From the NCBI GenBank assembly GCA_963739995.1, contig CAVUCH010000021.1:1-64000 (forward strand): DNA of 64,000 bases, read 5' to 3'. The position numbers and the translations under genes were made by a program. The notes beneath the pieces are model-generated. The model did no database searches and had not been told where the DNA came from. It worked only from the letters and a program-made list of their open reading frames with translations. This DNA is from CAVUCH01 sp963739995. GTDB lineage: Bacteria > Acidobacteriota > Vicinamibacteria > Vicinamibacterales > JAENWD01. Positions 25,228 through 37,800 of the stretch are shown piece after piece (within the stretch, counting starts at the first letter, position 1; each line of letters opens with the position of its first letter).

Positions 25228-26894
25228 GAAAGCAAGGGTTTGCGACGGTGGACACCGTGTTGAGTGCGTACGATTGGGAGCCTCTGTTTCTGGGCGCGAG
25301 AACCGAAGCGAGAACCGAAGCATGGGAGTTCGTGTTGGACAAGGCCAAGGCGATTCCTTCGGATATGGTCAGAGTGCGGGGCGGGACGGTCGACTCCGGG
25401 ATCCAGCTTCCCGACTATCTGGTCGGCCGTTTCGAGGTGACCAATAGGCAGTTCAAGACGTTCGTTGACGTCGGTGGGTACAACCGTCCGCAATACTGGG
25501 GTTTTGAGTTCAGCGACAACGGTCGGCCCGTCGCACGTGAGCAAGCGATGGCACGATTCCGTGATCGGACGGGTAGGCAGGGGCCCGCGACGTGGGACGT
25601 TGGAGAGTATCCGGAAGGGAAGGCAGATCATCCAGTGACTGGGGTCAGCTGGTACGAAGCCGCCGCCTACGCCGCGTTCGCGGGAATGAGTCTCCCGACG
25701 GTGGATCACTGGAAACGCGCGGCGGGCACGTCGATCACCCACGCAATAGTTCCGCTGAGCAATTTCAGCGGTCGCGGGCTCGCAAGTGTCGGCGCGTATC
25801 AAGGCATGGGTCCTTTTGGCACTTATGACATGGCCGGGAACGCCAAAGAGTGGTGTTGGAACGAGGCGGCCGCTGGTATCCGGTACAGCATGGGCGGCGC
25901 GTGGAACGAACCCAGTTATATGTTCAAGGAACCTGACGCGACGAGCGCATTCGATCGCTCGCCGGCGAACGGGTTTCGCTGTGTGAAATACCTGGACCAG
26001 GAGCAATCACCGACCGCGTCGATGCAGCGGATTATTAGAGTGCGCCGGCGTGATTTCCTGAAGGAGCAACCCGTATCAGACGCCATTTTCAAAGTGTACA
26101 CGAGCGCATACAGATATGATGCCTCTCCATTGGAGGCAGCGACGCAATCCGTGGATGACGCCGACCCCAGATGGCGCAAGGAGACAGTCAGCTTCAGGGC
26201 GGCGTACGGCAACGAGCGTGTTACTGCGCATATGTACTTGCCCAAGGTGGCCAAGCCGCCGTATCAAACGGTAATTTACTTTCCAGGCTCGTACGCGCTC
26301 ACACTCAGATCCAACGACCAGACAGATCTCGATTTGTTCTTTGACTTCATCGTCAAGAGTGGACGTGCGCTCATCTATCCGATCTACAAAAGCACATACG
26401 AGCGAGGGGATGAGGTCAAGTCGGACGGACAAGATCGCTCGGCCCTTTACCGGGAGCACGTCATCGCCTGGTCAAGGGATCTCGGGCGCACCCTCGACTA
26501 CGTTCAGACGAGAAGAGACCTGCGGCACGAGCCGTTGGCGTACTACGGCCTGAGCTGGGGAGCGAAAATGGGTGCGTTGCTTCCAGCGTTGGAGGAGCGG
26601 ATTAAGGTCGTCGCTCTCGTGGGTGGCGGCTTTGATCTCGGGGACTCCGTCTTGCCCGAAGTCGACGCGCTGAATTTCACGCCCCGAATCAGGGCAGCTG
26701 TTCTCATGGTCAATGGACGGTATGATTTTGATTTGCCGGTCGATCTGTCGCAAAAACCGATGTTGCGCCTGTTCGGAGCACCGGACAAGGACAAGCGTCA
26801 CGCAATCTTCGACGCGGGGCATATCCCGCCGAAGGAGTTCATCGTGAGGGAGGTCTTAGACTGGTTCGATCGGTACCTCGGTCTCGCGCGATGA
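25197..26894 (+). pseudogene. Formylglycine-enzyme-like (SUMF1/EgtB) plus alpha/beta-hydrolase, separated from its kinase
   Basis: Continuing one frame over from the kinase remnant, 'VPLGDLRWQLRKQGFATVDT' leads to a formylglycine-generating-type domain: 'MVRVRGGTVDSGIQLPDYLV', 'GRFEVTNRQFKTFVDVGG', 'HPVTGVSWYEAAAYAAFAGM', 'YDMAGNAKEWCWNEA', 'NGFRCVKY'. Then comes a hydrolase of about 300 residues ('LAYYGLSWGAKMGALLPALE' as nucleophile elbow; 'IFDAGHIPPKEFIVREVLDW' carries the likely catalytic His). Relatives are single polypeptides with an N-terminal kinase. No good start lies at the head of this piece (GTG 25197 or ATG 25365), so it is either a relic or a re-started two-domain protein. Confidence 0.7.
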
Positions 26895-27115
26895 CCGCGC
26901 TCGCGAGCGTCAGCACCGGCCTGCCGCGCCAGGGCACGCCGTTCGGAATGCCGTTCCATCTGTCTGGCACGCCGGCATGCGAAATGACGTCCTGCCCGAG
27001 CACGGGCTGTGCGAATGGTGACGCCCGACTACGCTCTGCTGACCGTCGGTTCGATCTGCACAATCGGCTCCAGGACCCGCCAGTCACGATTAGCCTGGCC
27101 CGTTCGCCCAGTGTC

Positions 27116-29788
<2,673 letters not shown>

Positions 29789-29839
29789 ATGACCTCCCGG
29801 GTGACGGCGCCAGTAGGGTGGCTGGCGCCTGCCTCGATT

Positions 29840-30169
29840 TCAGACGGCCCGGACGACCTCGGTGATGGCCGTCGAGAGACGCTTCCACTGGGCCGCCTCC
29901 TCGGCGAGCGCTTTCCGTCCATCACGCGTGAGGGTGTAGTACCGAGCGCGGCGATTGTTGTCTGACACTTTCCATTCCGCCGTCACCCACCCGTGATGCT
30001 CCAGTTTGTGCAGCGCGGGGTACAGGGCACTCTCGCCGACCTGAAGCACGTCCTTCGACATCTGGCGGATGCGCTGCGCAATCGCCCAGCCATGCATCGG
30101 CTCGAGCGCCAGGACGGTCAGGATCAGCAGATCGAGCGTCCCCTGAACGAGATCGGTCGGCTTGCTCAA
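29840..30169 (-). CDS. PadR-family transcriptional regulator
   Basis: 109 residues. 'LVQGTLDLLILTVLALEPMH' with 'GWAIAQRIRQMS' and 'LQVGESALYPALHKLEHHGW' followed by 'VTAEWKVSDNNRRARYYTLT' is the PadR winged helix, with a short C-terminal dimerisation helix. This subtype is routinely paired with ADOP permeases, and the permease starts 51 bases downstream here, so it probably controls that operon, including itself. Ligand unknown. Confidence 0.93.
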   Translation of the reverse strand: MSKPTDLVQGTLDLLILTVLALEPMHGWAIAQRIRQMSKDVLQVGESALYPALHKLEHHGWVTAEWKVSDNNRRARYYTLTRDGRKALAEEAAQWKRLSTAITEVVRAV

Positions 30170-30299
30170 TCGCTTACCTCAGTTACTGATGGACACTAGC
30201 GCGATCGCCGGCTCGACGCAAGCGGCACTCGGGCCCCCCGGTTCGGAATCCGCCGAAGCGCCACGAGTGCCCTTGATCAGAGACCGACGCGGCGTGTGT

Positions 30300-31364
30300 T
30301 CATCCCTTCGATGAGCGCTCGTCGTTGCTGTTGCCGGAGTCCGTGGTCGTGATGGCGAGCGGCGGTGGCGCGGGCCGTTCCTTCGACGGTTGCTCCTGGC
30401 TCTTCTCCGTGGGTTTGACCGTCGACCGAACGACCATGAACCGGTTGAGAAGGTCGAACCAGAACGGGGAACCCTGCGAGATGGCAAATCCGGTGAGGAG
30501 GAGACCGCAGAGCTTCAGCAGCCAGCCACCGAAGGAGCCGGGTGCCCGACGCGGGTCGCTGGTGTTGCTACCGGTGTCGCCCACCCAACCGAGGGGCAGT
30601 CCGAGGGCTTCGACGTCGCCGTACGCCGCTCTCAGGCGCTCGCTTGCCGCTTTGTCGCGTTGTTCAGGAGTGGTGGCCACTGCCGCTGCCTCCATCGGCG
30701 CCGCCTCCAGTCGCCGCTCCGCGGCGGCCGCGACGGAACGGCGAAGCGCGCCATCACGCGCGAGCGCCTTTGCCAGCGATATCGTGTCCGCATTGATCGC
30801 CGCGGCCACGAGAAACCCCATCACCAGCATCAGTACCGTGACGCGCCGCTTGTACCAGCCTGACACCCGATCCATCATGCCTTCGTACCACTCCTCGACG
30901 TTGCGCCGTGCCCTCACGATGTCGCCGTCCGCCTCGTCGATCAGGGTGAGCAGCGCCGTCCGCAACTCCGGGTTCGGCACGCGCTTCGCGACCGCCTGGC
31001 GAACCTGCTTCAGGTCGGTCGTCAACCCAACCGGGGCCGTTCCCTCACCGTTCGCCGCCGTTGCGGTGGTGGCCATGTTCCAGAGGGCGAGGGCGAACGT
31101 ACGAGACGGGATGTATGACGGCATTTTCCGGGCGCTCCGGTACAAGGGACGCACCAGACCATGCTGGTACAGCTCCGACGCGAGATCTGCGCCGCCGCCC
31201 TTCGTCTCGTTGAGCAGCAACTCGATGCCTCGCCGGAGGTACTTCGCGCGGTTGTTGAATTTGGCCTCGATGTATTCGCCGGCGGCGGAACACACCAGAC
31301 TCAAGAGGAGGTAGACGAAGATCATCCCGAAGGCAACTTCCAGAACGACTGACCCGAGCAGCAT
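30300..31364 (-). CDS. Hypothetical inner-membrane protein
   Basis: About 354 residues from ATG 31364 behind GAGGGAG. Three hydrophobic segments: N-terminal 'VLEVAFGMIFVYLLLSLVCS', central 'VTVLMLVMGFLVAAAINADT' and C-terminal 'LLKLCGLLLTGFAISQGSPF' followed by 'WFDLLNRFMVVRS'. Between the first two is a helical soluble region, and the tail is Pro/Lys-rich ('EKSQEQPSKERPAPPPLAIT'). The last segment 'SQGSPFWFDLLN' is a feature shared by several uncharacterised bacterial membrane proteins. I do not recognise a function. Single gene, convergent with nothing close. Confidence 0.75.
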   Translation of the reverse strand: MLLGSVVLEVAFGMIFVYLLLSLVCSAAGEYIEAKFNNRAKYLRRGIELLLNETKGGGADLASELYQHGLVRPLYRSARKMPSYIPSRTFALALWNMATTATAANGEGTAPVGLTTDLKQVRQAVAKRVPNPELRTALLTLIDEADGDIVRARRNVEEWYEGMMDRVSGWYKRRVTVLMLVMGFLVAAAINADTISLAKALARDGALRRSVAAAAERRLEAAPMEAAAVATTPEQRDKAASERLRAAYGDVEALGLPLGWVGDTGSNTSDPRRAPGSFGGWLLKLCGLLLTGFAISQGSPFWFDLLNRFMVVRSTVKPTEKSQEQPSKERPAPPPLAITTTDSGNSNDERSSKG

Positions 31365-31627
31365 CTCTAGCTCCCTCGTGGCGCCGGCGACGGCCGCCGG
31401 TCGGCGGTGATGATGTGCAGCTGAATCATTTTCGACGACGACCGACCGTCCAGTTCTGCTCGCGACCTTCGCGGGGCCCGTCGGTCGGCGAGCCGCGTCG
31501 CCGCTCCGAGATGCCCTTGGGCGCACTCACGTCGCAGGCAGACTCGCCAGACGCGTCACGTCGGTGTGAAGGATAGCGTAGCCGGGACTGAAGTCCCGGC
31601 TCCACATTGCGCCGCCCGGTCGCGGCG

Positions 31628-32290
31628 ATGGGAAGCGCGTATAGTGCCCTCGTGTTCCGGTCACATGGAAAGAGGGTCGCCTCTTTCAGCGCCCTTGCCG
31701 CGGCCCTTCTGCTCACTGTTGCAGGCTGCTCGCGCCGGAGCGTCGTTCTCGGTTTCTGGTTCGAGCGGGTCACGTACAGCTCGTCCCGATTCGGTGGGCC
31801 TTTGACAGCTGAGGAACTACAGACGATCGACTCTGTCGCACGGTCCGAAGTCGCGCGCGCGTTCGCCGACCTCCGCTTTACGGTGTCCGGGCACAAGGAA
31901 GCCCGGTACCGGGTTCGCGTCGTGCAGCACCTCTACGACCCGCGCTTTCGCGGCGAGGTTGGCGTGGCAGGCACGTCCAGAGCTGTCTCCATGTTCGGCG
32001 GCGATGGCGCAGTCAACTTCTCGCTCCTCGCCGCCTACGCCGAGAGCTACGCAGCCGCCGAGGCGGATCGCGCAACCATCGTGACCGCCATGGGACGAGG
32101 GGTCGGTCGGGCAGCGGTCCATGAGTTTGCCCACCTGTTGCTCGGAGCCGCCCGGGTCGATGACGACGGTGATGCACGGAGCTACGAGTACGGCTCGGCC
32201 GCGCGGAGCGAGCAGTACTACGGGGACATGCACTGGCGCGGTGCGTGGCCCGAGCTGCACAAGCGGTTCGGTGCTCCCGCGCAGCCGTGA
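31628..32290 (+). CDS. Lipoprotein with HExxH zincin motif
   Basis: About 220 residues. A hydrophobic stretch 'FSALAAALLLTVAGC' ends in a lipobox Cys, so the protein is probably lipidated. Mid-protein 'ARAFADLRFTVSGHKEARYR' and 'VRVVQHLYDPRFRGEVGVAG' resemble the strand region before the active site of small metalloproteases, and 'GRAAVHEFAHLLLGAARVDD' contains H-E-F-A-H, the zinc-metalloprotease core. A possible third ligand lies in the region after 'YEYGS'. The start is unsure (ATG 31628 or GTG 31652); neither has a good ribosome site. Substrate unknown. Confidence 0.65.
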   Translation: MGSAYSALVFRSHGKRVASFSALAAALLLTVAGCSRRSVVLGFWFERVTYSSSRFGGPLTAEELQTIDSVARSEVARAFADLRFTVSGHKEARYRVRVVQHLYDPRFRGEVGVAGTSRAVSMFGGDGAVNFSLLAAYAESYAAAEADRATIVTAMGRGVGRAAVHEFAHLLLGAARVDDDGDARSYEYGSAARSEQYYGDMHWRGAWPELHKRFGAPAQP

Positions 32291-32345
32291 GACGACAGCT
32301 GCCGTTCGAGCACTCTGGACACGGCGGGCCGTGCGGAAGTGCGGT

Positions 32346-33230
32346 TCACTCCGCCGACTGCCGTGCACCTACCGCCGCGCCGATGATCGCGAGATCGTCG
32401 CTCCGCGCGATCACCTCGAAGGCGCTGCCCTGCAGGGGACTCATCTTGACCATATCGTGCAGCGCGGCTGCGAGCACCGCGGTGTCCACGAAGCGGGCGT
32501 TCGGACCCGTCAGGAAGAACCGGCCCGGCCCGTCCATGTGGATGCTGCCCGCCGCGGCTGCCGCGATGGCCCGATGCCACAGCCGGACGAACGTGGCGCA
32601 TCGCGTGTCGCCCCGCGCCGCGTGGGCGAAGACCTCTTCAGGTTCCATGTCGAGGAAGCGGAGGCGCATGCTGCGGTGGCCCACGATGCCCTCGAGGTGT
32701 CCCTGCCCGCCGCAGCCGCAGAGCGACTCCTTCGGATCGAGCGAGACGACGACGTGCCCGCCTTCCCAGACGCCGGGCGCGTGCGGGTATCGTCCGAAGC
32801 CGACCCCGCTGCCGAGGGTCCACACGCGCGTCAGCGTGTCGAGCTGCCCGCGTGTCGCGGCGATGCCTGTCGCGACCGCATCCGCGTCGTTCACCACCAG
32901 CACGTGTGCGCGCCCGCCCAGCGCGCCCGAAAGGCTCCGCGCCAGCGCCGATCCTTTCATCTGCTGCAGGTTCGGCGAATCCTCCACCACGCCGCGGCGG
33001 ATGACGCCGGGAAACCCGACGCCCACCACGTCGAGCGGGCGGCCCTCCCCGACCTCGTCGATCAGCCGGCCGATGGCCTGAACGATGTCGGCAGCCGGCA
33101 GCGCCGGGAGCACTGAGCTGCCCTCGTCTGCCTGATCCGGGTAAGTCCGGATCGGGCCGACGATCCGGTCGCCTTCGACGAGGCCGGCCGCGATGTGTTC
33201 CATCGCGAGCACGCCGACTGCATGCCCCAT
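32346..33230 (-). CDS. ROK-family sugar kinase
   Basis: 294 residues. 'LDVVGVGFPGVIRRGVV' and 'VLVVNDADAVATGIAA' (catalytic Asp in the ND pair) with 'VWTLGSGVGFGRY' form the ROK nucleotide- and sugar-binding core. 'CGCGGQGHLEGIVG' is the ROK zinc motif. There is no N-terminal DNA-binding domain, so this is an enzyme rather than a repressor. Members phosphorylate glucose, N-acetylglucosamine or polyphosphate-dependent glucose; specificity cannot be read. Its stop is about 55 bases from the lipoprotein stop (convergent); the transhydrogenase gene ends about 80 bases upstream on the same strand. Confidence 0.88.
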   Translation of the reverse strand: MGHAVGVLAMEHIAAGLVEGDRIVGPIRTYPDQADEGSSVLPALPAADIVQAIGRLIDEVGEGRPLDVVGVGFPGVIRRGVVEDSPNLQQMKGSALARSLSGALGGRAHVLVVNDADAVATGIAATRGQLDTLTRVWTLGSGVGFGRYPHAPGVWEGGHVVVSLDPKESLCGCGGQGHLEGIVGHRSMRLRFLDMEPEEVFAHAARGDTRCATFVRLWHRAIAAAAAGSIHMDGPGRFFLTGPNARFVDTAVLAAALHDMVKMSPLQGSAFEVIARSDDLAIIGAAVGARQSAE

Positions 33231-33312
33231 GCGTCTCCCCCCGGTGCCGCCCGCCAGCAGGGCGCGATACGCCTGCGTGCTTCAGTCAGGCCGCAGGTTG
33301 CTCAGCAGCCCG

Positions 33313-34701
33313 TCAGAGACGGGTGAGCTTGTTGAGACCGTTGAACGCCGCCGCCTTGTAGCACTCGGCGAGCGTCGGATAGTTGAAAACCGTGTCGACG
33401 AAGTAGTCGATCGTGGCGCCCAGCGTGAGCACGGCCTGGCCGATGTGAATCAGCTCCGCGGCCCCTTCACCGATGATGTGAATGCCGAGCAGGGCCCTGG
33501 TCTCGCGGTGGAAGATGATCTTCAGCCGGCCCGTCGTGTCGCCGCGGATCTGCCCGCGCGCGATCTCCCGGTAGTACGCGAGCCCCACTTCGTACGGCAC
33601 ATCGTCGTCCGTGAGTTGTTCCTCGGTGCGGCCGATGAACGAGATCTCGGGAATCGTGTAGATGCCGTACGGATACGTGCCCGGATTCGAGTGCAGATCG
33701 AGGCCGAGGGCTCTGGCTGCGGCGATTCGTCCCTGCTCCATCGACACCGATGCCAGGCTCGGAAAGCCAATCACGTCGCCGGCCGCATAGATGTGGGGCT
33801 GCGCCGTGCGATAGCCGGCGTCGACGGCAATGCGGCCGCGCGCGTCCGCCTCCAGGCCGGCCGCGGGCAGGTTCAGCTCATCGACGTTCCCCTGACGGCC
33901 GACCGCGTAGAGCAGCGCGTCGCCCGACACCTTCTTGCGGCTCTTCAGCGTGGCCGTGACGGCACCATCGGTCAGTGCTTCGACCGTCTCCACCTCCTCG
34001 TTCAGCCGCAGCGTCACCCGGTGATCGCGCAGGTGGTAGCACAAGGCTTCGACGATCTCGCCGTCGGCGAACTCCAGCAACCGGGGCCGCTTCTCGATGA
34101 GCACGACGCGGACGCCGAGCGCGGCAAACATGCACGTGTACTCGACGCCGATAACGCCGCCGCCGACCACGATCAAGGTCTTCGGCAGGTCTCCCATCTG
34201 CATCAACTGGTCGCTCAGGATGATCGTCCGGCCGTTGATCGGCACAGTCGGCGTTTCAGACGGCCGGGTGCCGGTGGCGATCACGAACGCGTCGCTCTGG
34301 CACGTCCTCTCGCCGCGCGCGCTCTGCAGGCGGATCGTGTGCGGATCGACGAAGGCAGCCGAGCCGTCCAGCACCGTGATGCCGTTACGGAACAGTTGAG
34401 CCTGGGTCACGTCGAGCTCGTTTTTGATGACCTGCTGAACGCGGAACGAGAGATCGGCGAAGGTGATGTTTTCCTTCACCCGGTAGTTGACGCCGTAGAT
34501 GCCCTGGTAGAGGAAGCCGGACAGGTGCAGCACGGCCTCCCGCATGGTCTTGCTCGGGATGGTGCCGGTATTGATGCAGGTGCCGCCGACGACCTCGCGC
34601 CGCTCCACGAGCGCGACCTTCCGGCCCATCTTGGCGCCCTGGATGGCCGCGCGCTGGCCTGCCGGGCCGGACCCGATGACGACGAGATCGAAACGATCCA
34701 C
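33313..34701 (-). CDS. sthA: Soluble NAD(P)+ transhydrogenase
   Basis: 462 residues, flavoprotein disulfide-reductase family. 'DLVVIGSGPAGQRAAIQGAK' binds FAD; 'VVGGTCINTGTIPSKTMREA' has the family's altered redox site, with Thr instead of the second Cys, diagnostic of SthA rather than lipoamide dehydrogenase. 'TLIVVGGGVIGVEYTCMFAA' binds NAD(P), and the C-terminal interface 'LLGIHIIGEGAAELIHIGQA' is present. It moves hydride between NADPH and NAD+ in the cytosol to balance the pools. Divergent from the cytochrome operon across about 110 bases. Confidence 0.92.
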   Translation of the reverse strand: MDRFDLVVIGSGPAGQRAAIQGAKMGRKVALVERREVVGGTCINTGTIPSKTMREAVLHLSGFLYQGIYGVNYRVKENITFADLSFRVQQVIKNELDVTQAQLFRNGITVLDGSAAFVDPHTIRLQSARGERTCQSDAFVIATGTRPSETPTVPINGRTIILSDQLMQMGDLPKTLIVVGGGVIGVEYTCMFAALGVRVVLIEKRPRLLEFADGEIVEALCYHLRDHRVTLRLNEEVETVEALTDGAVTATLKSRKKVSGDALLYAVGRQGNVDELNLPAAGLEADARGRIAVDAGYRTAQPHIYAAGDVIGFPSLASVSMEQGRIAAARALGLDLHSNPGTYPYGIYTIPEISFIGRTEEQLTDDDVPYEVGLAYYREIARGQIRGDTTGRLKIIFHRETRALLGIHIIGEGAAELIHIGQAVLTLGATIDYFVDTVFNYPTLAECYKAAAFNGLNKLTRL

Positions 34702-34746
34702 CGCCGTTACTGTTCGGCGGAGTAGGGCGCACTGTCAAGACCGGCC

Positions 34747-34752
34747 TATAAT
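34747..34752 (+). promoter_or_regulatory. Possible -10 element upstream of the cytochrome operon
   Basis: A perfect TATAAT in an otherwise GC-rich gap, 59 bases before the GTG start of the DUF1549/DUF1553 gene. No good -35 lies 17 bases upstream, so this is a weak call. Confidence 0.35.
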
Positions 34753-34810
34753 TAACCCTCCGAACACTTCAGCGAAGAGTTCGCCGGCGAGGCCTCACGG
34801 AGTTCAGGCG

Positions 34811-37800
34811 GTGAATCACTTCTCATCGTGCGGCGTCTCTCGTCTCGTCCTGGGTCTGGCCGCGGCCGCGCTCGTGATCGGGTCGGCATGCGGACGGCGC
34901 GCGCCACAAGTGGCGGGTGTGCCCGAGGTCGTCGACTTCAATTTTCATGTGAAGCCGATACTCTCGGACCGCTGCTTCAAGTGCCATGGACCCGACGAGC
35001 GGGTGCGCAAGGCGTCTCTCCGGCTGGATCTCAAGGAAGTGGCGTTCGGCGAGCTGCCCTCGGGCCATCGCGCCGTCGTGCCCGGCCGGCCGTCGAGCAG
35101 CGAACTGGTCGCGCGGATCCTGAGTACTGACCCGAAAGTCCTGATGCCGGCGGCCGATTCCGGTCTCTCGCTGTCGGAGTACGAGAAGGCCGTGCTTGTC
35201 CGATGGGTGGAGCAGGGCGCCGACTGGAAGCCACACTGGTCGTTGATCCCGCCGCGGCGCTCCCCCGTGCCGTCGGTCAGGCAGACGGCCTGGCCACGTG
35301 GCGAGATTGACCGGTTCGTGCTTGCCACGCTGGAATCGAAGGGACTCACGCCCTCACGCGAGGCACCGCGCGAGACGTGGCTGCGTCGCGTGACGATCGA
35401 CCTCACCGGGCTGCCACCCACGCTCGCCGAGATCGACGACTTCGTTGCCGATCGCTCCCCGGATGCGTACGAGCGCGTCGTCGATCGCCTGCTGGCCTCG
35501 CCAGCCTACGGCGAGCAGATGGCGGCCGAATGGCTCGACGTCGCGCGGTACGCCGACTCGCACGGCTACCAGGACGACGGGATGCGCAAGATGTGGCCAT
35601 GGCGCGACTGGGTCATCTCGGCGTTCAACCGGAACCTGCGCGTCGACAGCTTCATCACCTGGCAGCTCGCGGGCGACCTGCTGCCGGAGGCGACGCAGGA
35701 GCAGCGGCTCGCGACCGGATTCAACCGGAACCACATGCAGACCCAGGAAGGTGGTGTGGTCCCCGAGGAGTACCGCACCGAGTACGTCGTCGATCGGGTG
35801 AACACGTTCGGCCGGGCGTTCCTCGGGCTGAGCGTCGAATGCGCACGGTGCCACGACCACAAGTACGATCCCATCACGCAGAAGGAGTTCTACAGGCTCT
35901 ACAGCTTCTTCAACAACAACAATGAAACAGGCCAGATTCCGTACTCGGGCGTTCCGAGCCCGACCGTCGTGCTCGAGGACGATGCGTCGCGCGCGAAGCT
36001 TGGCCCACTGCGGGCGCAGGCGGCGCGGCTGGAACTCGAGATCGGGGCGCTCGCCACACAGCCCGGCTACACGGACTGGCTGACGAGGGCCGCTGCCACA
36101 CGGCCGCGGATCGCTGACCTCCCGGGACTCATCACGTATCTGCCGCTCGATGGCAGCACGACCGGGCACGAGATGACGAAGCCGAAGCCCGACTCGAAGG
36201 AGCGGCCGAAACGGGTTCAGTACCGCGCGTACGCCAACCTGGCGTCCGGCGCCAAGGACGCCCGTCTCGGGGGCGACAAGGATCGGGTGCCGAAGAGCGT
36301 TCCGGGATATCTCGGCAAGGCGCATCAGCTCGTCGGCGACAGCCACATCGAGATTGCGGACAAGCGCACCTACTTCGAGCGCAACGATCCGTTCGCGCTC
36401 AGCCTGTGGGTGCGCATCGATCGGGCGGACGCGTCAGGACCGCTGCTCACACGTTCGGGTGGCGTGTTCAACGGGAACCGCGGATACGAGATCGTGCTGC
36501 GGCGCGACGGCACCTTCAGCGCGGCGCTGCACCACGTGTTTCCGGACAACTCCATCGAGATCGAGACCGTTCAGCCGCTCACCCCAGGCGGGTGGCACCA
36601 CCTCGCCATGACCTACGACGGCTCCAGCCGGGCGCGCGGCCTTCGGCTCTTCTTCGACGGGCAGCTCGCGGACGCGCGCATCGTGGTCGATAACCTGCGG
36701 CGCAGCATCATCCGGAGCGGAGATGAGAAGAATAAGAACTGGGACGAGAGTCCGCCGCTGCGAATCGGCCGCCGTCACGACGAGACGCTGCAGGACGTGT
36801 CGGTAGACGAGCTGCGCGTCTACGACCGTCCGCTGACGGCGCTGGACGTTGCGGTACTGGCGGGCGTCGAGGATCCCGTCGCTGCTGTTGCGCGCACACC
36901 CGAATCCGGGCGCAGCGATACGCAGCGCGCGGCGCTGGCCGAGTACTACACGGTCCGTGTGGCGCAACGGTTCCCCGCGCTCTTCAAGGAGCTCACCATC
37001 CTGCGCGGCAAGGAGAACAAGATTCTCACGGCGCTGCCCGAAGTGATGGCGATGCGGGAGCTGCCGGCGCCGCGGCCGACCTTCGTCCTCGCGCGCGGCG
37101 CGTACGATGCGCCGACCGTGCGCGTCACGCCGGGCACACCCCGGGCCGTCGGGGAGTTCCCGACGAACCTGCCGCAGAATCGCCTTGGGCTGGCGCGCTG
37201 GCTCGTGAACCCGCGCCATCCGCTGACCGCTCGGGTCATCGTCAATCGTTATTGGGCCATGCTCTTCGGCCGCGGGCTCGTGGCCACACCGGCAGACTTC
37301 GGCAATCAGGGCAGGCTGCCTTCTCACCCGGCCCTGCTCGACTGGCTCGCAACCACGTTCGTCGAATCGGGCTGGAACCTGAAGGCGCTCCAGAAGCGCA
37401 TCGTGCTGTCGGCCACCTACCGGCAGGAGTCGACGATCGAGGCAACACGGGCAGACCAGGATCCCCCAAACGAGTGGCTCGCCCGGGGGCCGTCGTATCG
37501 ATTGGCGGCCGAGCAGATCCGTGACGGTGCATTGGCAGCCAGCGGGCTCCTCGTCCGCACCGTCGGCGGACCAAGCGTCTATCCGTACCAGCCGCCCGGA
37601 CTGTGGGAAGCGCTCGCTACACGCAACGCGACCAAGTACGAGCAGGGCAAGGGTGCCGACCTCTACCGGCGGAGCCTGTACACGGTGTGGAAGCGGTCTT
37701 CGCCGCCGCCATCGGCGATCAGCTTCGACGCGGCCGAGCGGCTGTTCTGCACGGTCAGCCGCCAGCGGACCAATACACCGCTGCAGTCGCTGGTGTTGCT

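Noticed and set aside
33193..34725. Plus-strand 510-residue frame opposite the transhydrogenase
   Set aside because: Shadow of SthA; composition is Arg/Asp/His-rich with no motif.
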